Shown here: positions 21,955 through 35,000 of the stretch, one piece after another
Layout: every line of letters begins with the position of its first letter
Numbering within the stretch: the stretch's first letter is position 1
Source: Liolophura sinensis
Lineage: Eukaryota > Mollusca > Polyplacophora > Chitonida > Chitonidae
DNA length: 64,000 nt
NCBI RefSeq assembly: GCF_032854445.1
Contig: NC_088302.1
Location: 26,933,080 to 26,997,079 of the forward strand
Reading direction: 5' to 3'
Made by a program: the position numbers and the translations under genes
The notes under the pieces: model-generated
The model's input: the letters and a program-made list of their open reading frames with translations, nothing else
Database searches by the model: none
Told to the model about the DNA's origin: nothing

Positions 21955-24004
21955 AAGCTCCCTTGTCTTACATGTGCTGGTATGTATTATGTCTACAGTA
22001 GGGCCCATATAGACTTGGCCAAATCAAGACCAGTGACCTTGTCATCAGCAACGAAAGCTACTTTGAACGCGCTCTGTTGAAAACAACTACACGTAAAAGA
22101 ATTCAGACCAGAAAGGGGCATTGTATATGTAGTGTAATATTTATCAGATCTGTTTTAAAATTTGAGAATCTTAACAGTTAGCTGAATAATTTAAAGGCAA
22201 TATTATGATGGAAATCACAGCCCCATGTTCTATGATTCCAGTTCCATTTGGCTTGGCTGTGACTTAATACCTTTTCCGGTTAATATCCAGACGTGTTGAT
22301 GTGCTCAGAGCTCTGACCAGCTTACTGGGTGAAATACATGTTGTCTGGTGGAATCAGAAAATTGAAAACCTTGATATTATCCTGTGTTTCAGCTTTAACA
22401 GCACATTATAACTAGAGATACATTGTAGTTTTCAGCAATACAGATACCTTTGTACTTCACCTGCCTTTACCCACAAAGGATAGCGTTTGTTTATCCAACA
22501 AATACATGTACTTGTAAATGTATATCCCTTATGGTAGTACATTATTCTGAAATGCTCCATTTATCATTTTTTATCACATCAGTGAAGAAGTACGCATGGC
22601 TGTTTACAACTGTAATGATATCGGACTAAAGGCTGCTTCTGAAGATGTGCACAACTGTAAGGATGTCTAAAGGCTGCTCCTGTAGATGTGTAGAAATGTA
22701 AGGATGTGTAAAGGCTGCTCCTATCGATTTGTACAATTCTATTGGGATGTGTAAGGGTTGCTCCTGAAGATGTGAGGATGTGTAGAGGCTGCTTACAACT
22801 GTAAGGATATGTAGAGGCTGCTTCTATTACACATATGGGCAGTTGTAATGATGTGTAAAGGCTGCTCCTATCGATTTGTGCAATTCTGTTGGGATGTGTA
22901 AGGGTTGCTCCTGAAGATGTGTACAACTGTAAGGATGTGTAGAGGCTGCTCCTGAAGATGTGTACAAGTATAGTCAAAGGATATGTAAAGGCTGCTCCTG
23001 AAGATTTGCACAACTGATCAATATGGTTTGTAAAGGCTGCTCTTATATATGCATTTTGATGTGTAAACCTGACGTTGGATAGGAAATTTGTAGTTTGCCT
23101 TGTTGTCACTGCTTGTGGAGCTGCGGTGATACTATGCAGTCAGTGACGCTTGAGTGCCTATTTCTGACCTGGAACATCAGAATAAATGTAATGTTCACAT
23201 GCGTATAGCACAAGTGGGAAAGTTCCTCAGCAAATTGCCCAAGGTCAGTGGTCTAAGCCTGGCACTCTGGTTTCCTCCACCCATTGAACTGTCACTGATA
23301 ACCACCATATACATATATGAGTGAAAAGCTCATGGGTAAGGTGTTCAGCACCAGTCATATGAATTGTAAACATCCATGACATTTTGATAAAGGTAACCAG
23401 TCAGTGAGTAGGGTTAATACGGATAGTCCACCACAAATCAACCAAATGACCAGGTGAAGAACAATGAACATACGTCTTTATTCAGGTATACTAAAAAAAA
23501 AAAGAAAAAAAAAAAAAAGAGTATTTGCGATATATTTCACAAATTCACTGGTACATACACCTCTATATATCCTGTGGTCTGATGTATTAGGTCTGGTAGT
23601 GAGTGTATAGCGGGAGATGGCACAACTCCTAATCAAACTACGGTCTTTAACCTAGAAATAATACCCAGTCAACCATTTATTTACCACTTTATATAGTGGT
23701 ATTCACTACAGGATGTATTATTTATTATTTATACACAAAGAACTTTGTTAAGCATCCCCTGGGTTTCGATTTTGTACACGTGCGAGTAATGTTCGTCTGT
23801 ATCAAAAGAGTGTAGAAAATGTGAATGATTGTGAAGTGTGTGACCCTTTGGCTGATGAAAAATGACAAAATATTTGGAATGAGAATACAAATGCATTTTT
23901 ATCATGACTGGTTTTGATGTGAAACAATGGCTTTCCAAAAATATGGTTATGGAGTGAACAGTGTTGAAGCAGTGATTGAAATTACTCAATAAAAACGTCA
24001 TTTG
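21955..24004. other. intergenic region downstream of MRPS11
   Basis: It contains the MRPS11 3' UTR (extent not definable), a minisatellite (22600-23060), a poly-A tract near 23490-23520 and AT-rich sequence. A 90-codon minus-strand ORF (23729-24001) shows nothing recognisable. Confidence 0.4.
22600..23060 (+). repeat. minisatellite, units of about 40 bp (AAGGCTGCTCCTGAAGATGTG type)
   Basis: About a dozen degenerate units share GTAAAGGCTGCTCCT, GAAGATGTG and ACAACTGTAAGGAT. Unit lengths vary. The 176-codon open frame on the minus strand is a by-product of the repeat, not a gene. Confidence 0.85.
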
Positions 24005-24184
24005 TTAGCTCAAGCGTTTTCCGTCATTATCGGGTATATCCTCATACCACCTCAAAGCCTCCTGATACTCTGAAGGGGAAGTTGCTGCCATTCCTCGAGC
24101 AAGCGAGTCAGCTCCCAATTGGGCCAGATGGTCGTCGTGTTCAAGCCAGGGACCCACTTGTGCATGAACAGGCCCAGTCAGGAG
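24005..24184 (-). CDS. orphan terminal exon of an unrecognised gene
   Basis: On the minus strand an acceptor-like CACAAGGTAG is followed by exactly 60 codons ending in TAA. The residues are diverse and protein-like: PVHAQVGPWLEHDDHLAQLG, then MAATSPSEYQEALRWYEDIP and DNDGKRLS. There is no low complexity, the frame is closed by a stop directly upstream of the AG, and the entry phase is 0. I do not recognise the family. It lies downstream of MED27 on the same strand, so it could be the last exon of a separate gene, an alternative terminal exon, or a remnant. No partner exon was found. Confidence 0.4.
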   Translation of the reverse strand, partial: LLTGPVHAQVGPWLEHDDHLAQLGADSLARGMAATSPSEYQEALRWYEDIPDNDGKRLS

Positions 24185-24246
24185 CTACCTTGTGCGAGAA
24201 AGCCAGTTTCAAATCACAGTAGTGTCAAGGGCCGATTGAAGCTGGG

Positions 24247-24375
24247 ATTATTTCTTTATTGATTTCATTGGTGTTATATGCCACACTCAAAAATATTTCA
24301 CTTATGTGACGGAGGCCAGCTTGATGGTGGGAGGAAACAACACACTGCTGGAGAGGAAGCCAGCTTGAGCTGGAC
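24247..24375 (-). mobile_element. SINE fragment (3' half)
   Basis: On the plus strand it reads TTTCATTGGTGTTATATGCC, then CTTGATGGTGGGAGGAAAC and GAGAGGAAGCCAGCTTGAGC. This is the inverted SINE with the middle deleted. Confidence 0.75.
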
Positions 24376-24644
24376 TGCCCCCTGCAAAGTTTTGATTCTG
24401 GGCATACAAAACGTATTCAAATTCCACTTGCATGGTTGGAAGATAGACGTACATTCCATGACTATATCTAGCATGAAACATACAAATGACTGAAGAGCTA
24501 ATAAGAAAACAAATTTTTACTCTTTCAAATATACTTGGAACATAAGTCAAAAATTTTATTTCCCCATTTTGTACATTCTTTACAAATGTAATAATGCTAA
24601 GATTTTTTCATTTACATGAAGAACAATTTCATTTTTTTTTTTTT

Positions 24645-24905
24645 TCATTTATTTGACTGGTGCTTTAGGCCGTACTCAAGAATATTTCACTTGTGCGACG
24701 GCGGCCAGCATTATGGTGGGAGGAAACAGGGCAGAGCCCCAGGGGAAACCCACATCCGTCTGCAGGTTGCTGAGACATTCCCATGTACGACCGGAGAGGA
24801 AACCAGCATGAGCTGGATTTGAACTCACAGCAACTGCATTGGTGAGAGGCTTCCGGGTCATTTCGCTGCACTAGTGCACTAACCAACTGAGCCACAGAGG
24901 CCCAA
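24645..24905 (-). mobile_element. full-length tRNA-headed SINE, minus strand
   Basis: From right to left it runs: tRNA-like head (GCCTCTGTGGCTCAGTTGGT, B-box-like GAGTTCAAATCCAGCTC), body with TCTCCGGTCGTACATGGGAA, then the tail GTGAAATATTCTTGAGTACG with an AT-rich end. It is the best minus-strand copy in the window. Confidence 0.88.
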
Positions 24906-25875
24906 TTTCATTGATGTAAGGTATCTGAAATCTTGATGGCAAATTGACAAGACGCAATATGAACACAGCCCATTACAGCATGTCACTTTCACATGCTCTG
25001 ATGGGTATTAAAGTTGGCAAAAAATATATACACGTCTGGTTAGATAAACACCCAAGGGAGTACAGTGTAAATAATAATACTGATATCCATCAGGTTTATT
25101 TTTTATAGTAATCACTAGTCCTCCCTTGGGATTTAGTCATAAAATTTTTTTTTCTTGACCTCCTAAAAAAAGTTTTAGTTTTCAAAATAGGACTATTATT
25201 TATGTGTTTGATTTGCTATTTGATTCTTGCCATTTGAAGAATATTTTACTTTTATGACTCTTGACTTTGGAGAGGCCTTTGGGTGGAGCAGGATTGGACA
25301 AAGCACCTCAGCAGCTACATGACAAACCCCAGGAGTCAGAGCTCACCTCAATGGTCAAGTGAATCAGGCAATGTAGTGTAGGCCTAGTGTCATTACATGT
25401 ACTTACATAGTAAGTCCATGTTATTAGGAAAGGCACACAGCTGTGGTGGGTGGGAAGCCATGTAGATTGTAACAAATGCAGCACAGGGTTTCAGTAACGA
25501 CTTCTGTGTTCTTGTCTATTCACTACATGTATTCACCAGCCAGAACTATTTCGTGGGAAACATTACAGGCCGCAAAAGACCCCATTTTGCTCAAGAGATG
25601 CAGAGGTACAGGGCAAACAGCAAATGATGAATATCAGATCCATGACGCCGTCTCTACCTCAAAAAATGGACAATCCATGAGCACTAAGGACCATTAACAC
25701 CAGCACATGAAAAATCGTCACACGTACATGTACCCTTCTGACAGTCAGTCAGTCAGTGTAGACATACATACAGACAGCTGGAATCCACTTTTGGAGACAC
25801 AAACCCAATAATTTGGATAAATGTAGACAGAAGTTCCGGCATGAACTGTACCTCTTTCAGTTCCTGACAATCAGC

Positions 25876-26010
25876 CTACTGTCTGCACAGTTCATGCATT
25901 GGCTGGCACAGTCTCATGTCCCTAAATGTTGGTGGAACACCATCCTGAAGGTATTTACCACATTTTGAGCATGGAGCAGAGAACAGGGATTGGTAAGAGT
26001 TAAGCCACAT
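25876..26010 (-). CDS. MED27: MED27 coding exon 8 with stop
   Basis: Acceptor ACTCTTTTCAG. Encodes MWLNSYQSLF, then APCSKCGKYLQDGVPPTFRD, ending LCRQ and TAG. The CxxC pair is the family's C-terminal zinc-finger-like motif. Confidence 0.96.
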   Translation of the reverse strand: MWLNSYQSLFSAPCSKCGKYLQDGVPPTFRDMRLCQPMHELCRQ

Positions 26011-29000
26011 CTGAAAAGAGTAAATAGTGAATTTTCATGAAAATTGTTAAATGATCGTTTTCATGTGTTTTATTTAATAAGCTCATTATACAGAAATGAA
26101 AACAAAAAAAATTTATTTTTTGGTTTTTGGGGAATGTTTGCAATCTTTTAATCTGAATACTCATTTATGCAAACATTTTCTGTCAGCATTCAGGGTTTTA
26201 CAGCGGTGACATCTGATGAGAATTAGGGTGACAATAGCAGGCATACACCTACTGTATTTGTCCCACAACTTTCCCAAAACATGCACAAAGTGCGGTTTTA
26301 GATGTACTGGTATATCTAAAAAACAGTTGGTGCTGAAAGTTAGATGTCCCAAGAACATGTATGGTATCTTCCTACCTTCCAAGTAAACCTTAAAGCACCT
26401 TTCTTAGATCAACACAACTATCAGAATGAGGCAAAATGATTAATTTATAGTCATGAACAAAATTTTATACAGTATGCACACATAAGCTGACATGTACATG
26501 TGTGCACGCAGAGGCTAATATGCATAAATTACGCTGAAAAACAAGGTATTACTGGTTGAAAAGGTTGAAGACTTACAGTAGTTGATAATCCTTCAATAAG
26601 TCCCCTGACGAAATATGGGCTGAACAAAATACTGTTCACTAGTAATTTTGTCAATTATAATATTAATCCCTACAACAAATGCTCACAATTATAAACTAGA
26701 CCCTCCCACTCATCGCCGCCTCTGTGTGTTACCTTGTCACACGTCAGACGAGTCAGACGTATTAACTGATTTACAACCCTTATGTCTTGCACACCCGTCA
26801 ATTTATCACTTAGCTGTGCTAAGATGAGAGTAGGAATTTGTGTCCTCTTGCAAACCCCACATTAAAAGATAAAATATGAAAAATATAACCAAATGAGGGT
26901 CAGATCGATTGACTTTTATACAGAACTGCTTAGTCACAGCTACTTAAGAACATTAATAACAAACATGTTCAATAAGGAAACTGTGGAGACTAGCCTTTCT
27001 TTTATCATGGACACGCCAAAACATGCTAAGATGGGCATACAAAAGATTTGGTGTTGACAGCACAATTTTCAATTTTTAGTTTATTGAACACATTAAAGAT
27101 GGGAAAAACAAAGATCCAATCTTACCAGAAAAGACCTTATCGCAGCATTCGGCATGACAGTGTGGTAAAAATGAAGAATGGCGCAACATGCATGCTCTGT
27201 GACCTACAAGAAGAAAGATACACTCTTAGGACCTGTCATATTACTAAACTCAGTGACTGGCTTTATAAGCAACAGTTACCTAACTAATGGAGGTATTATT
27301 ATCATTGTGTGATATGATATTTATTTATTTGATTGTTTTTTTATGCCGTACTCAAGAATATTTCACTCCTACGACGGCGATCAACATTATGGTGGGTGGA
27401 AACCGGGCAGAGCCCGAGGGGAAACCCAAGACCATACGCAGGTTGCTGGCAGACCTTCCCCCGCACGGCTGGAGAGGAAGCCAGAATGAGCTGGACTTGA
27501 ACTCACAGCCACCTTAGTGTCATATGATATTAATAAAATTTCTTGTGAATCAAGAGAAACTGGAAGTTTCATAGGCTAATCTACATGTACAGCTAGAAAT
27601 ACCGACCTGCAATTGGCCAAAATTAAGTGTTGCAGTTTCAGCTAGCAAGACACCAGCTAAAACAAAGGGTCTACATAACATGAACATGTAGCTCACCAGT
27701 TAAGAGTACAGTGTACTTAAAAGACAGACCTACTGAAAACTGCATGTGTCAATCAAAAGAAAAATGATACACTAATCAGTTCTTAGGATTACTTGTGTCT
27801 GAGTAGAATTTTAGGCCATTCTGTGGTTATGACAGTGAGGTGCTTTCACACAACTTTAAATGTTAATCAAATATTATGTTAATATTCTGTTTAGGATGTA
27901 AACCTGATACAAGAAGCCATAAAAGCTAATAGATATTGAACAAATGCTGCTTGAGAAGCATTTTATTACCCTTAAATTAAATAACAGACAGCTATAGTCT
28001 CTATATTAACTCATGATTGGCTCTGCCTGGTTTCCTCCCACCATAACGCTGGCCACCGTCGTATGAGTGAAATATTATTGAGTATGGCATTAATCACCGG
28101 TCAAATAAATAAATAAATTGACTGATGATTGGGAAATAAAGGGCATCATATAATATGGTGCTTCTGAAATATGAGCTGAAAACAGCAAAATAATGTCATT
28201 TTATGGAAATGTCAAAACCGTAAAATTGAGAACTTTGGTGCTGAAGTTTCAAAAGACCAGCAAGTCAGCAAGGTTTCCTGATCTTTCGCTCTGCAATGAG
28301 ATGGTGTACTAGGACTAATATGTTGGCGTTTCCGCTAGGGCTTGATGTCAGGAGGTTTATCACATTATAGTGCCTTGCAAACAGCAGTCGTTTCCACTGG
28401 GCTATACCTGGTTTTTCTTCCACTGTAAACCTGACCACTCAGTCCTTGGTATATTTATTTCTTTAAAGGTTCCACATGTATACTCGAGGACTTTTGATTT
28501 TTTGGCAAAGAGCAGCTTTCCCTCGTGGAATGTACCGACACACAATATTGACAAAAGACAAGTTATTCTCAGACCCCAAGAGCACTGTTAATTGCTGACT
28601 GCCATCAAGGCGTTAGCCAGGCAGTCTAGAAATGCTCTGTTGACAGAACAATGACAGAAACAGCAAAATATCATAGAAATGAGCAACAGACTGCGTAACA
28701 GAGCTCAATACCAAACACGACTAAAGACAGATGTTGCTTTGCACAAACCTTTCCTGTAAGAATTCCTTACCTTTTGGAAGACTTGATATCGCGACCTGGA
28801 CCAGATGTCAAGCTGTGTGTACAAGAAAAACAATACAACCATTCTTACATGTATTTTTAAGTAAGTGTAAAATACCGCATAAGCATTAAAAGAAGAGACC
28901 ACATTTACACATCACCTTAACAGCCATTTCATGCCAATTCCAAATACGGTATTGAAATGATTTCTTACGAGATTACACTGTTATGATTCTTTTAAGCAGA

Positions 29001-32000
29001 TGAAATGTAGACGTGGCATACTTTTGAATCGAGTGAAGCAGAACTATGAGTCACTGTTAATTCAAAAATTGACTGTAATAGAACATCTACAAGGTTATTA
29101 CTAAAACGTTGCTTTTTCCTTAATGTGAGATCATTATGATGAGCTGGACAATGAATGTTTGATATCATAAAAATGGCATCAAGCTACTGCTGCAGGGGCA
29201 TTTGACGCTTCTCCATTACCATTCCTGTAAAATGCTACATTTAAGCAATCAACAGGACGCACACTTGGTTCTAGATCTACATTGGTATGTATTTAATGTG
29301 GAAATACAACAGAGTCTGTTTAGCAGCAAAACAGAAACCGTACTCAACTGTGACATAACTGTGCTTCAGCCTGATCAAAATAGGGCCCAAAACTTAGAGT
29401 AGAACCTCAATGAATGGTTGCATTTCATTCACTGTACAAAAAATGTAATAGCCCCCAATACTTTATTTAAAGATGGTCTCTTCAACTAAATTTACCAACT
29501 ACACTTACTGTACAGGTAGACTATTGGCAGACGTCAAGTTTATTGTCTGAATCTCCCATATCTACATGTTCATAGAGAAACATGTGCACATGTACTTAGT
29601 AAACTATCTGCTATCTACTCTGAAGACAGTGCTGGCAGGCGACGTCAAATATTCCCTGCACATGGCTTCTTCTTCACAAATGAAGTGAACTTTGCATAAA
29701 AAAAACTCTATATGCACATACTGACACCGAATTAATGTGAAATGCCTTGAGAGTAACAAATTGCCACGTACCTTACCATCTTCTGTAAAGAAATCTTCAG
29801 ACACAGCCTTTACTTTAACCCATTCTATGGTGAGTCCTCTCAGGGCAACCATGGCTCTTAAAGTCTGTCTTACACTTATCTGTCAACAAAAACTTAAGGT
29901 AATTATTTTTAAGCCAATATACAATAGATTATTGAATATAATAAGTAGCAAAGATGATAAGTTTTGAAATCAAAACATGTCTTTCCCCATCAAGAAGTTG
30001 AAAAATTGTTAAGGTCTTAATAATGATTACAGGAGTACACAAATGAACAAACAGACTGCAAAAGGCGAACGGTGCAATGTATATGTACAGTATTTCACCT
30101 ATAGTCTGGGATGTAAAAATTCACACAAAGGCCTTAAAATGAAACTTTTGATGATAATCCTTAAAGACACATATTTCTGATTTGTGCTGTTATTTAGACA
30201 TTATATGTATCTGCATAAAGTTGAGACCTTCAAATGTCTACAGACATGTATCTGAGATTTCCCTTCGACCATCCACTCACTCAAGTCATTATACATTAAG
30301 AAACATGATCTGCCATACAGACCGTTGGGAATTAAGAATACTTAATAATACATTATCGACAGTAAGGAAGATCATACATGTATGTGGTTTACCAGACTTA
30401 TAATTTGCTTTCAACCTATCATATTGTTTACATGTGCGATCTTCAAGTAAACGTTGCATTGTAGGGATCTTTTCGCTGCCTCATTTGCATGTTATCTTGT
30501 TGGGCAGAGAATTTAGACCATTGATGGATTTCACCTTATAATTCTCTTCATTAAAGGATTAGTGTAGAGATTTATTATTTCTTCATAATAAGCTACCTCT
30601 GTACAAGTATATATTGTTAAATTGAGTGTAAAAATATTGAGAAAAAATACATGAATCTGAGCACTATGACACTTGAAAGACATGATAATGTAGCTGGTTT
30701 ATGGATTTTTTTTTTCACAAAGACTTGGCTATCGACGAGTCCAACCTACACGCGCTTCGCCATTTAGTTCACTGTTCCAAAAAGCTACCATAGTGACCAA
30801 AAGCACGTCGAATTTCTCCACGAAATGGTTTGCTGTTCTGCATACTGCTGTAAAGAAGGTAGTCGATAAATCCTGGAGTTACATGTAGTCTCCAGATGAT
30901 TTGGCCTCTAGGAGTCATAAATTTACAGCACAAGACGGAAGGATTTTGTATCCACCAAAAACACGTGTCTGTTCTCGCGACTTTACAGCTGAGAGGATGG
31001 AGCTGAATTTCCACAACGGCACCTTGCACGAAGTAGGCCTAGTTATAAAATGCTATTTACAGAACTGAAAACTGACAGGTAGTAAATTGCTGTATACTAA
31101 CGCTGACATCCATATCGTACATGTATTTATATTGTACATAACTAAAGGCCACTTCAGGCAAAGGCTATTCAAAATGCTGACAATAATTTGTACCAGTAGT
31201 TGTCATTGCATATACCCAAGAATTTAGAATCCCTCTGAGAAAAGAACGATATTTACTGCGATGCGGTCAGAAGGAAAGAACAGTTAATAAATAGTAAATC
31301 TTAAGACAAACACACAAAATGTACAGTGTAACACAGGATAAGCTATAGCTTGCCAGTATTGCCAGTACAACTGGAAATGCCTGGACAAAGATCAGTGTTA
31401 TAAATCGGAACTTCAATGAGTGTTGTCCAAAATGGGTTCAAATTGATACAGTAGTATTTATTTTTTCTGTGTAGCTACATGTAGAATCTGTCTCGAAAAT
31501 AACAACATTTTGATATGAATTCCCATGTTGTCTAGGCAAACTAAACTTGGGTTGGCCATCTATGACGTCACTCACTGAGCCTTACTGTGTGGCCCGCTGT
31601 AGATTGGCTCAAGGATAATAAATCTATTGTTTTTTGTGAATTTAATGTCATTATTTCGTTTCTCATAAGTCCTCCTGGTTACATACTGTTAAACGGATTA
31701 TAATCTTTGTAATTTAGGACCAGTAGCCCAACCTGGACAGTAATCCTTAACATTTTGGGGAAAATTTAGGAGGGTTTAGTTACCTGTAGGAGTCAAATTC
31801 AACTCATTTTTGTATTAAGTTGAACCATCCCAAACTTATGGCAGTATGTACTTTAATGTTTTTTCAGATAAGAAATTATAAATCAAACTTTAGGACAAAC
31901 TCCTAAGTTAAGGTTGAGGGATCAATATGAATAAGAATCAAGCAAAGTACTACAGTATTCAAAGTCACAGAATGAAACCCAGACGCAAAGTTTCATGGAA

Positions 32001-35000
32001 CTCAGCTGAAAACTGTAGGAGGAGCTGTGTTCACAGGCATCTCCTCCCCATTTATACAGATTATATCTTGAACGGATAACTCTAACTAACAGATTTAACA
32101 CAACCGCAACAGCACAGGAATATATTATCTAAATTATGTCCATTAAATTTCACAAAAATCCTCCAAAACTAAGGGAAAAATTGCTTTTGCGAGCACTTTC
32201 CTTTTGTATTCATTTCTTTTAAGGCCAGATAATATCCCAAATAGGTGATAACTTAAATAATCAATGCAACATAACCCAACAGCAAATACACATCCAAACT
32301 AATGAATCCAATAAAAACAGCAGAGGCATTCACAAGGTTAGATACGCCTCTGGATTAAGCATGTCAACAAATGGATGTACAAACAGACACGCTGATTGTT
32401 ATAGCTCCCCGAAATAAAGTCAAAGAAAATCAGCACATGAAAGTATAATTATCTACTTTTTGAGCTGTTGAAGCATCTACATGTACTCACTCACCAACAG
32501 GGAAGGCCTGCCAGCAACCTGCGAATGGTCGTGGGTTTCCCCCGGGCTCTGCCCGGTTTCCTCCCACCATAATGCTGGCCGCCATCGTATAAGTGAAATA
32601 TTCTTGAGTAGGGCGTAAAATACCAATCAAATAAATAAATAAATAAATCACTTACCAATAGTATAGTGGATGTTCCTAGAGGTCTGTATACATCAATCTT
32701 CATCTGAGGAAACTGAGAATTCAGCGAGGATATAAAACTATCTATCTGTCTAAAACATAAAGCATATTATTTTTACTTTAAATTGACAAATACATTTGAA
32801 AGATGATTTTTTTAATATTTTTTTTTCATTATTTATATTTATTTATATATCTGACAAGTATCGACACCATATTAATGGAAGACAAGTGGTTTTCAACAAA
32901 TGTGCCACCTCTTACCATGCTTACTACCTCCAAGGTAACACAAAGAGGAGGAGCTAGGGAACCCACAAATTTCCTGTCCAAGTCAGGCTTTGACTCTACA
33001 CGTCATAATTTGGTTGAAAGGCAATCAATTTTCAAGTTCATTCACACGATTTGTGCTAGTATAATTAGAACATGTTCACAATCACATAAGGAGCATGTTC
33101 ACAATCTAGTAAGGAACATGTTCATAATCATGTCAGGAACGTGTTCACAATCATGTAAGGAACGTGTTCACAATCATGTAAGGAATGTATTCTCAATCAT
33201 GTAAGGAACGTGTTCACAATCATGTAAGGAACATGTTCACAGTCATGTCAGGAACATGTTCCCAATCATGTAAGGAACGTGTTCACAATCATGTAAGGAA
33301 CGTGTTCACAATCATGAAAGGAACGTGTTCACAATCATGTAAGGAACATGTTCACAGTCATGTCAGGAACATGTTCCCAATCATGTAAGGAACGTGTTCA
33401 CAATCATGAAAGGAACATGTTCACAGTCATGTAAGGAACATGTTCACAATCATGTAAGGATTATTGTGATCACCTGTCCAGAGATGAATGAATTCTTAAG
33501 AATTATTATTTTATGGTAAGATCCCAAATGTCAGAACACCTTCAAACAGACATATTGCTCATCTGAGAACAGTTATACGGGTTTGAAATCATCATGATAA
33601 TAATCAGTCAATTCTGAGAACAATTCAAATTCAACCACAACTGCGCTGGATTATATGACTTACTGTGTGGGAATGGCATGAATCGCAGGCGATCTGCGTA
33701 ACCGCTTTGCACGCACAGTGGAACCAAAAACGGAACGACTAAGCATAAGCTGACCTGAAGAATGGCACGTCGAAGAGTACTCAGTCACCTGTAATGACAA
33801 CAAAGAGATCTCATTTTCTTTTTCTCAAATATATCAACATTTATATCACAGAAGACTACCCATGGACGTAAACAGGTACATTGGCATTCAGCTCATTTGT
33901 ACCGGCAATACTTTTTTTTTCCTACAACTTTTTCTTGTCGTCTGCAAATGTCAAAATGGCCAACTTTCAACCAGGATATATCATAAAAACTGACAAAAAA
34001 GTTATAAATGTGACGAGATGTGGAAATCCTCAGTATTGACTACGACACAGAGCTATCGCCACTAAGTAATGGCGCCGATATTTGGCGGTCCCATTTTGGG
34101 TGGTGCCTTTTAAGTTCATGTTCATCACAATCATAAAACGCCCCAAACGACGCGTTTGTGTTATTGAATCGTCATCTGAATCTTCATAAGAACACTAGCT
34201 AATGCGTAAATTCCAATCAGCCTTTACAACTCTGTAGACTGTTTTCCTTGTTCCACCTTCATTAAGTTAAACTGTCAGTTGTTTTTTGAAAGTTGCACAG
34301 CATGTACACAGCACATGTGAAATTTGTCTATTTTTAGACAGGAATTCTTTCTATAGTAAAATGTAATATTCTTGTTATACATATTAATGTATGGAACGAT
34401 ACACTATATAAAGCAAACTTTTGACATGTCTGTGATATAAGAAAGTCATTATGTAAATAAATTTTGTCTGTACTATATTATACTCCGCCATGTATTTGTC
34501 ACTTACAGATGACGCCTCACTTGACCTATGTATAGGAATCACTATGTGGTTAGACGTCGGCACAGTTTTCAAAAAGTTTAAATTGTAATGATTTTTGTGC
34601 TATAAATTTCCAATAAGGCATTTATGGGATAAATAGGATATGAAATTTGTGACCCTCCATATCAAATTTATTAAACTTGAGTAGTAGTCTTTTATTTGTT
34701 TTTGCCGGAGGCTCTGAACAAATGAGAACTACTACTCTTGTTTAATAAATTTGATATCTTCGGGTCACTCATTACATATCCTCTTTTTCAACACTAGTGA
34801 TATCTGTCTCAATTTTTTGAAGAATTAGGAAATGCATTGTTACAGTATCCCACAGGAATTTTAATACCATAACTTTCTGTTTTTATGACGTAGCACGGCC
34901 CTGATAATGCAGTTCAAAATTGCACACACTGAAACCGTCGTAAGCGCCACCACATTACCAGTTTTACCCAATCAGACATGAGCTACTGCTATAATGATGC

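Larger units (their letters stand above)
24185..25875. other. region between the orphan exon and MED27
   Basis: Apart from two SINEs it is AT-rich and without supported genes. The MED27 3' UTR should extend leftward from 25875. A 73-codon plus-strand ORF at 25476-25697 is the only notable frame. Confidence 0.4.

Noticed and set aside
22579-23109. 176-codon minus-strand ORF rich in LYTSLQLY-type repeats
   Set aside because: It is the translation of the minisatellite at 22600-23060.
24302-24895. ORFs with AGFLSGRTWE- or GGRKPGRA-type text
   Set aside because: Translations of SINE copies; the same peptides recur at 27.4, 32.5, 50.3 and 53.9 kb.
25476-25697. plus-strand exon with SWETLQAAKDPILLKR
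   Set aside because: An AG and a GT flank part of it, but no partner exon and no family was recognised.
32803-33388. long ORFs with repeated CSQSCKERVHNHVRN text
   Set aside because: Produced by the 23-bp minisatellite, which is open in several frames.
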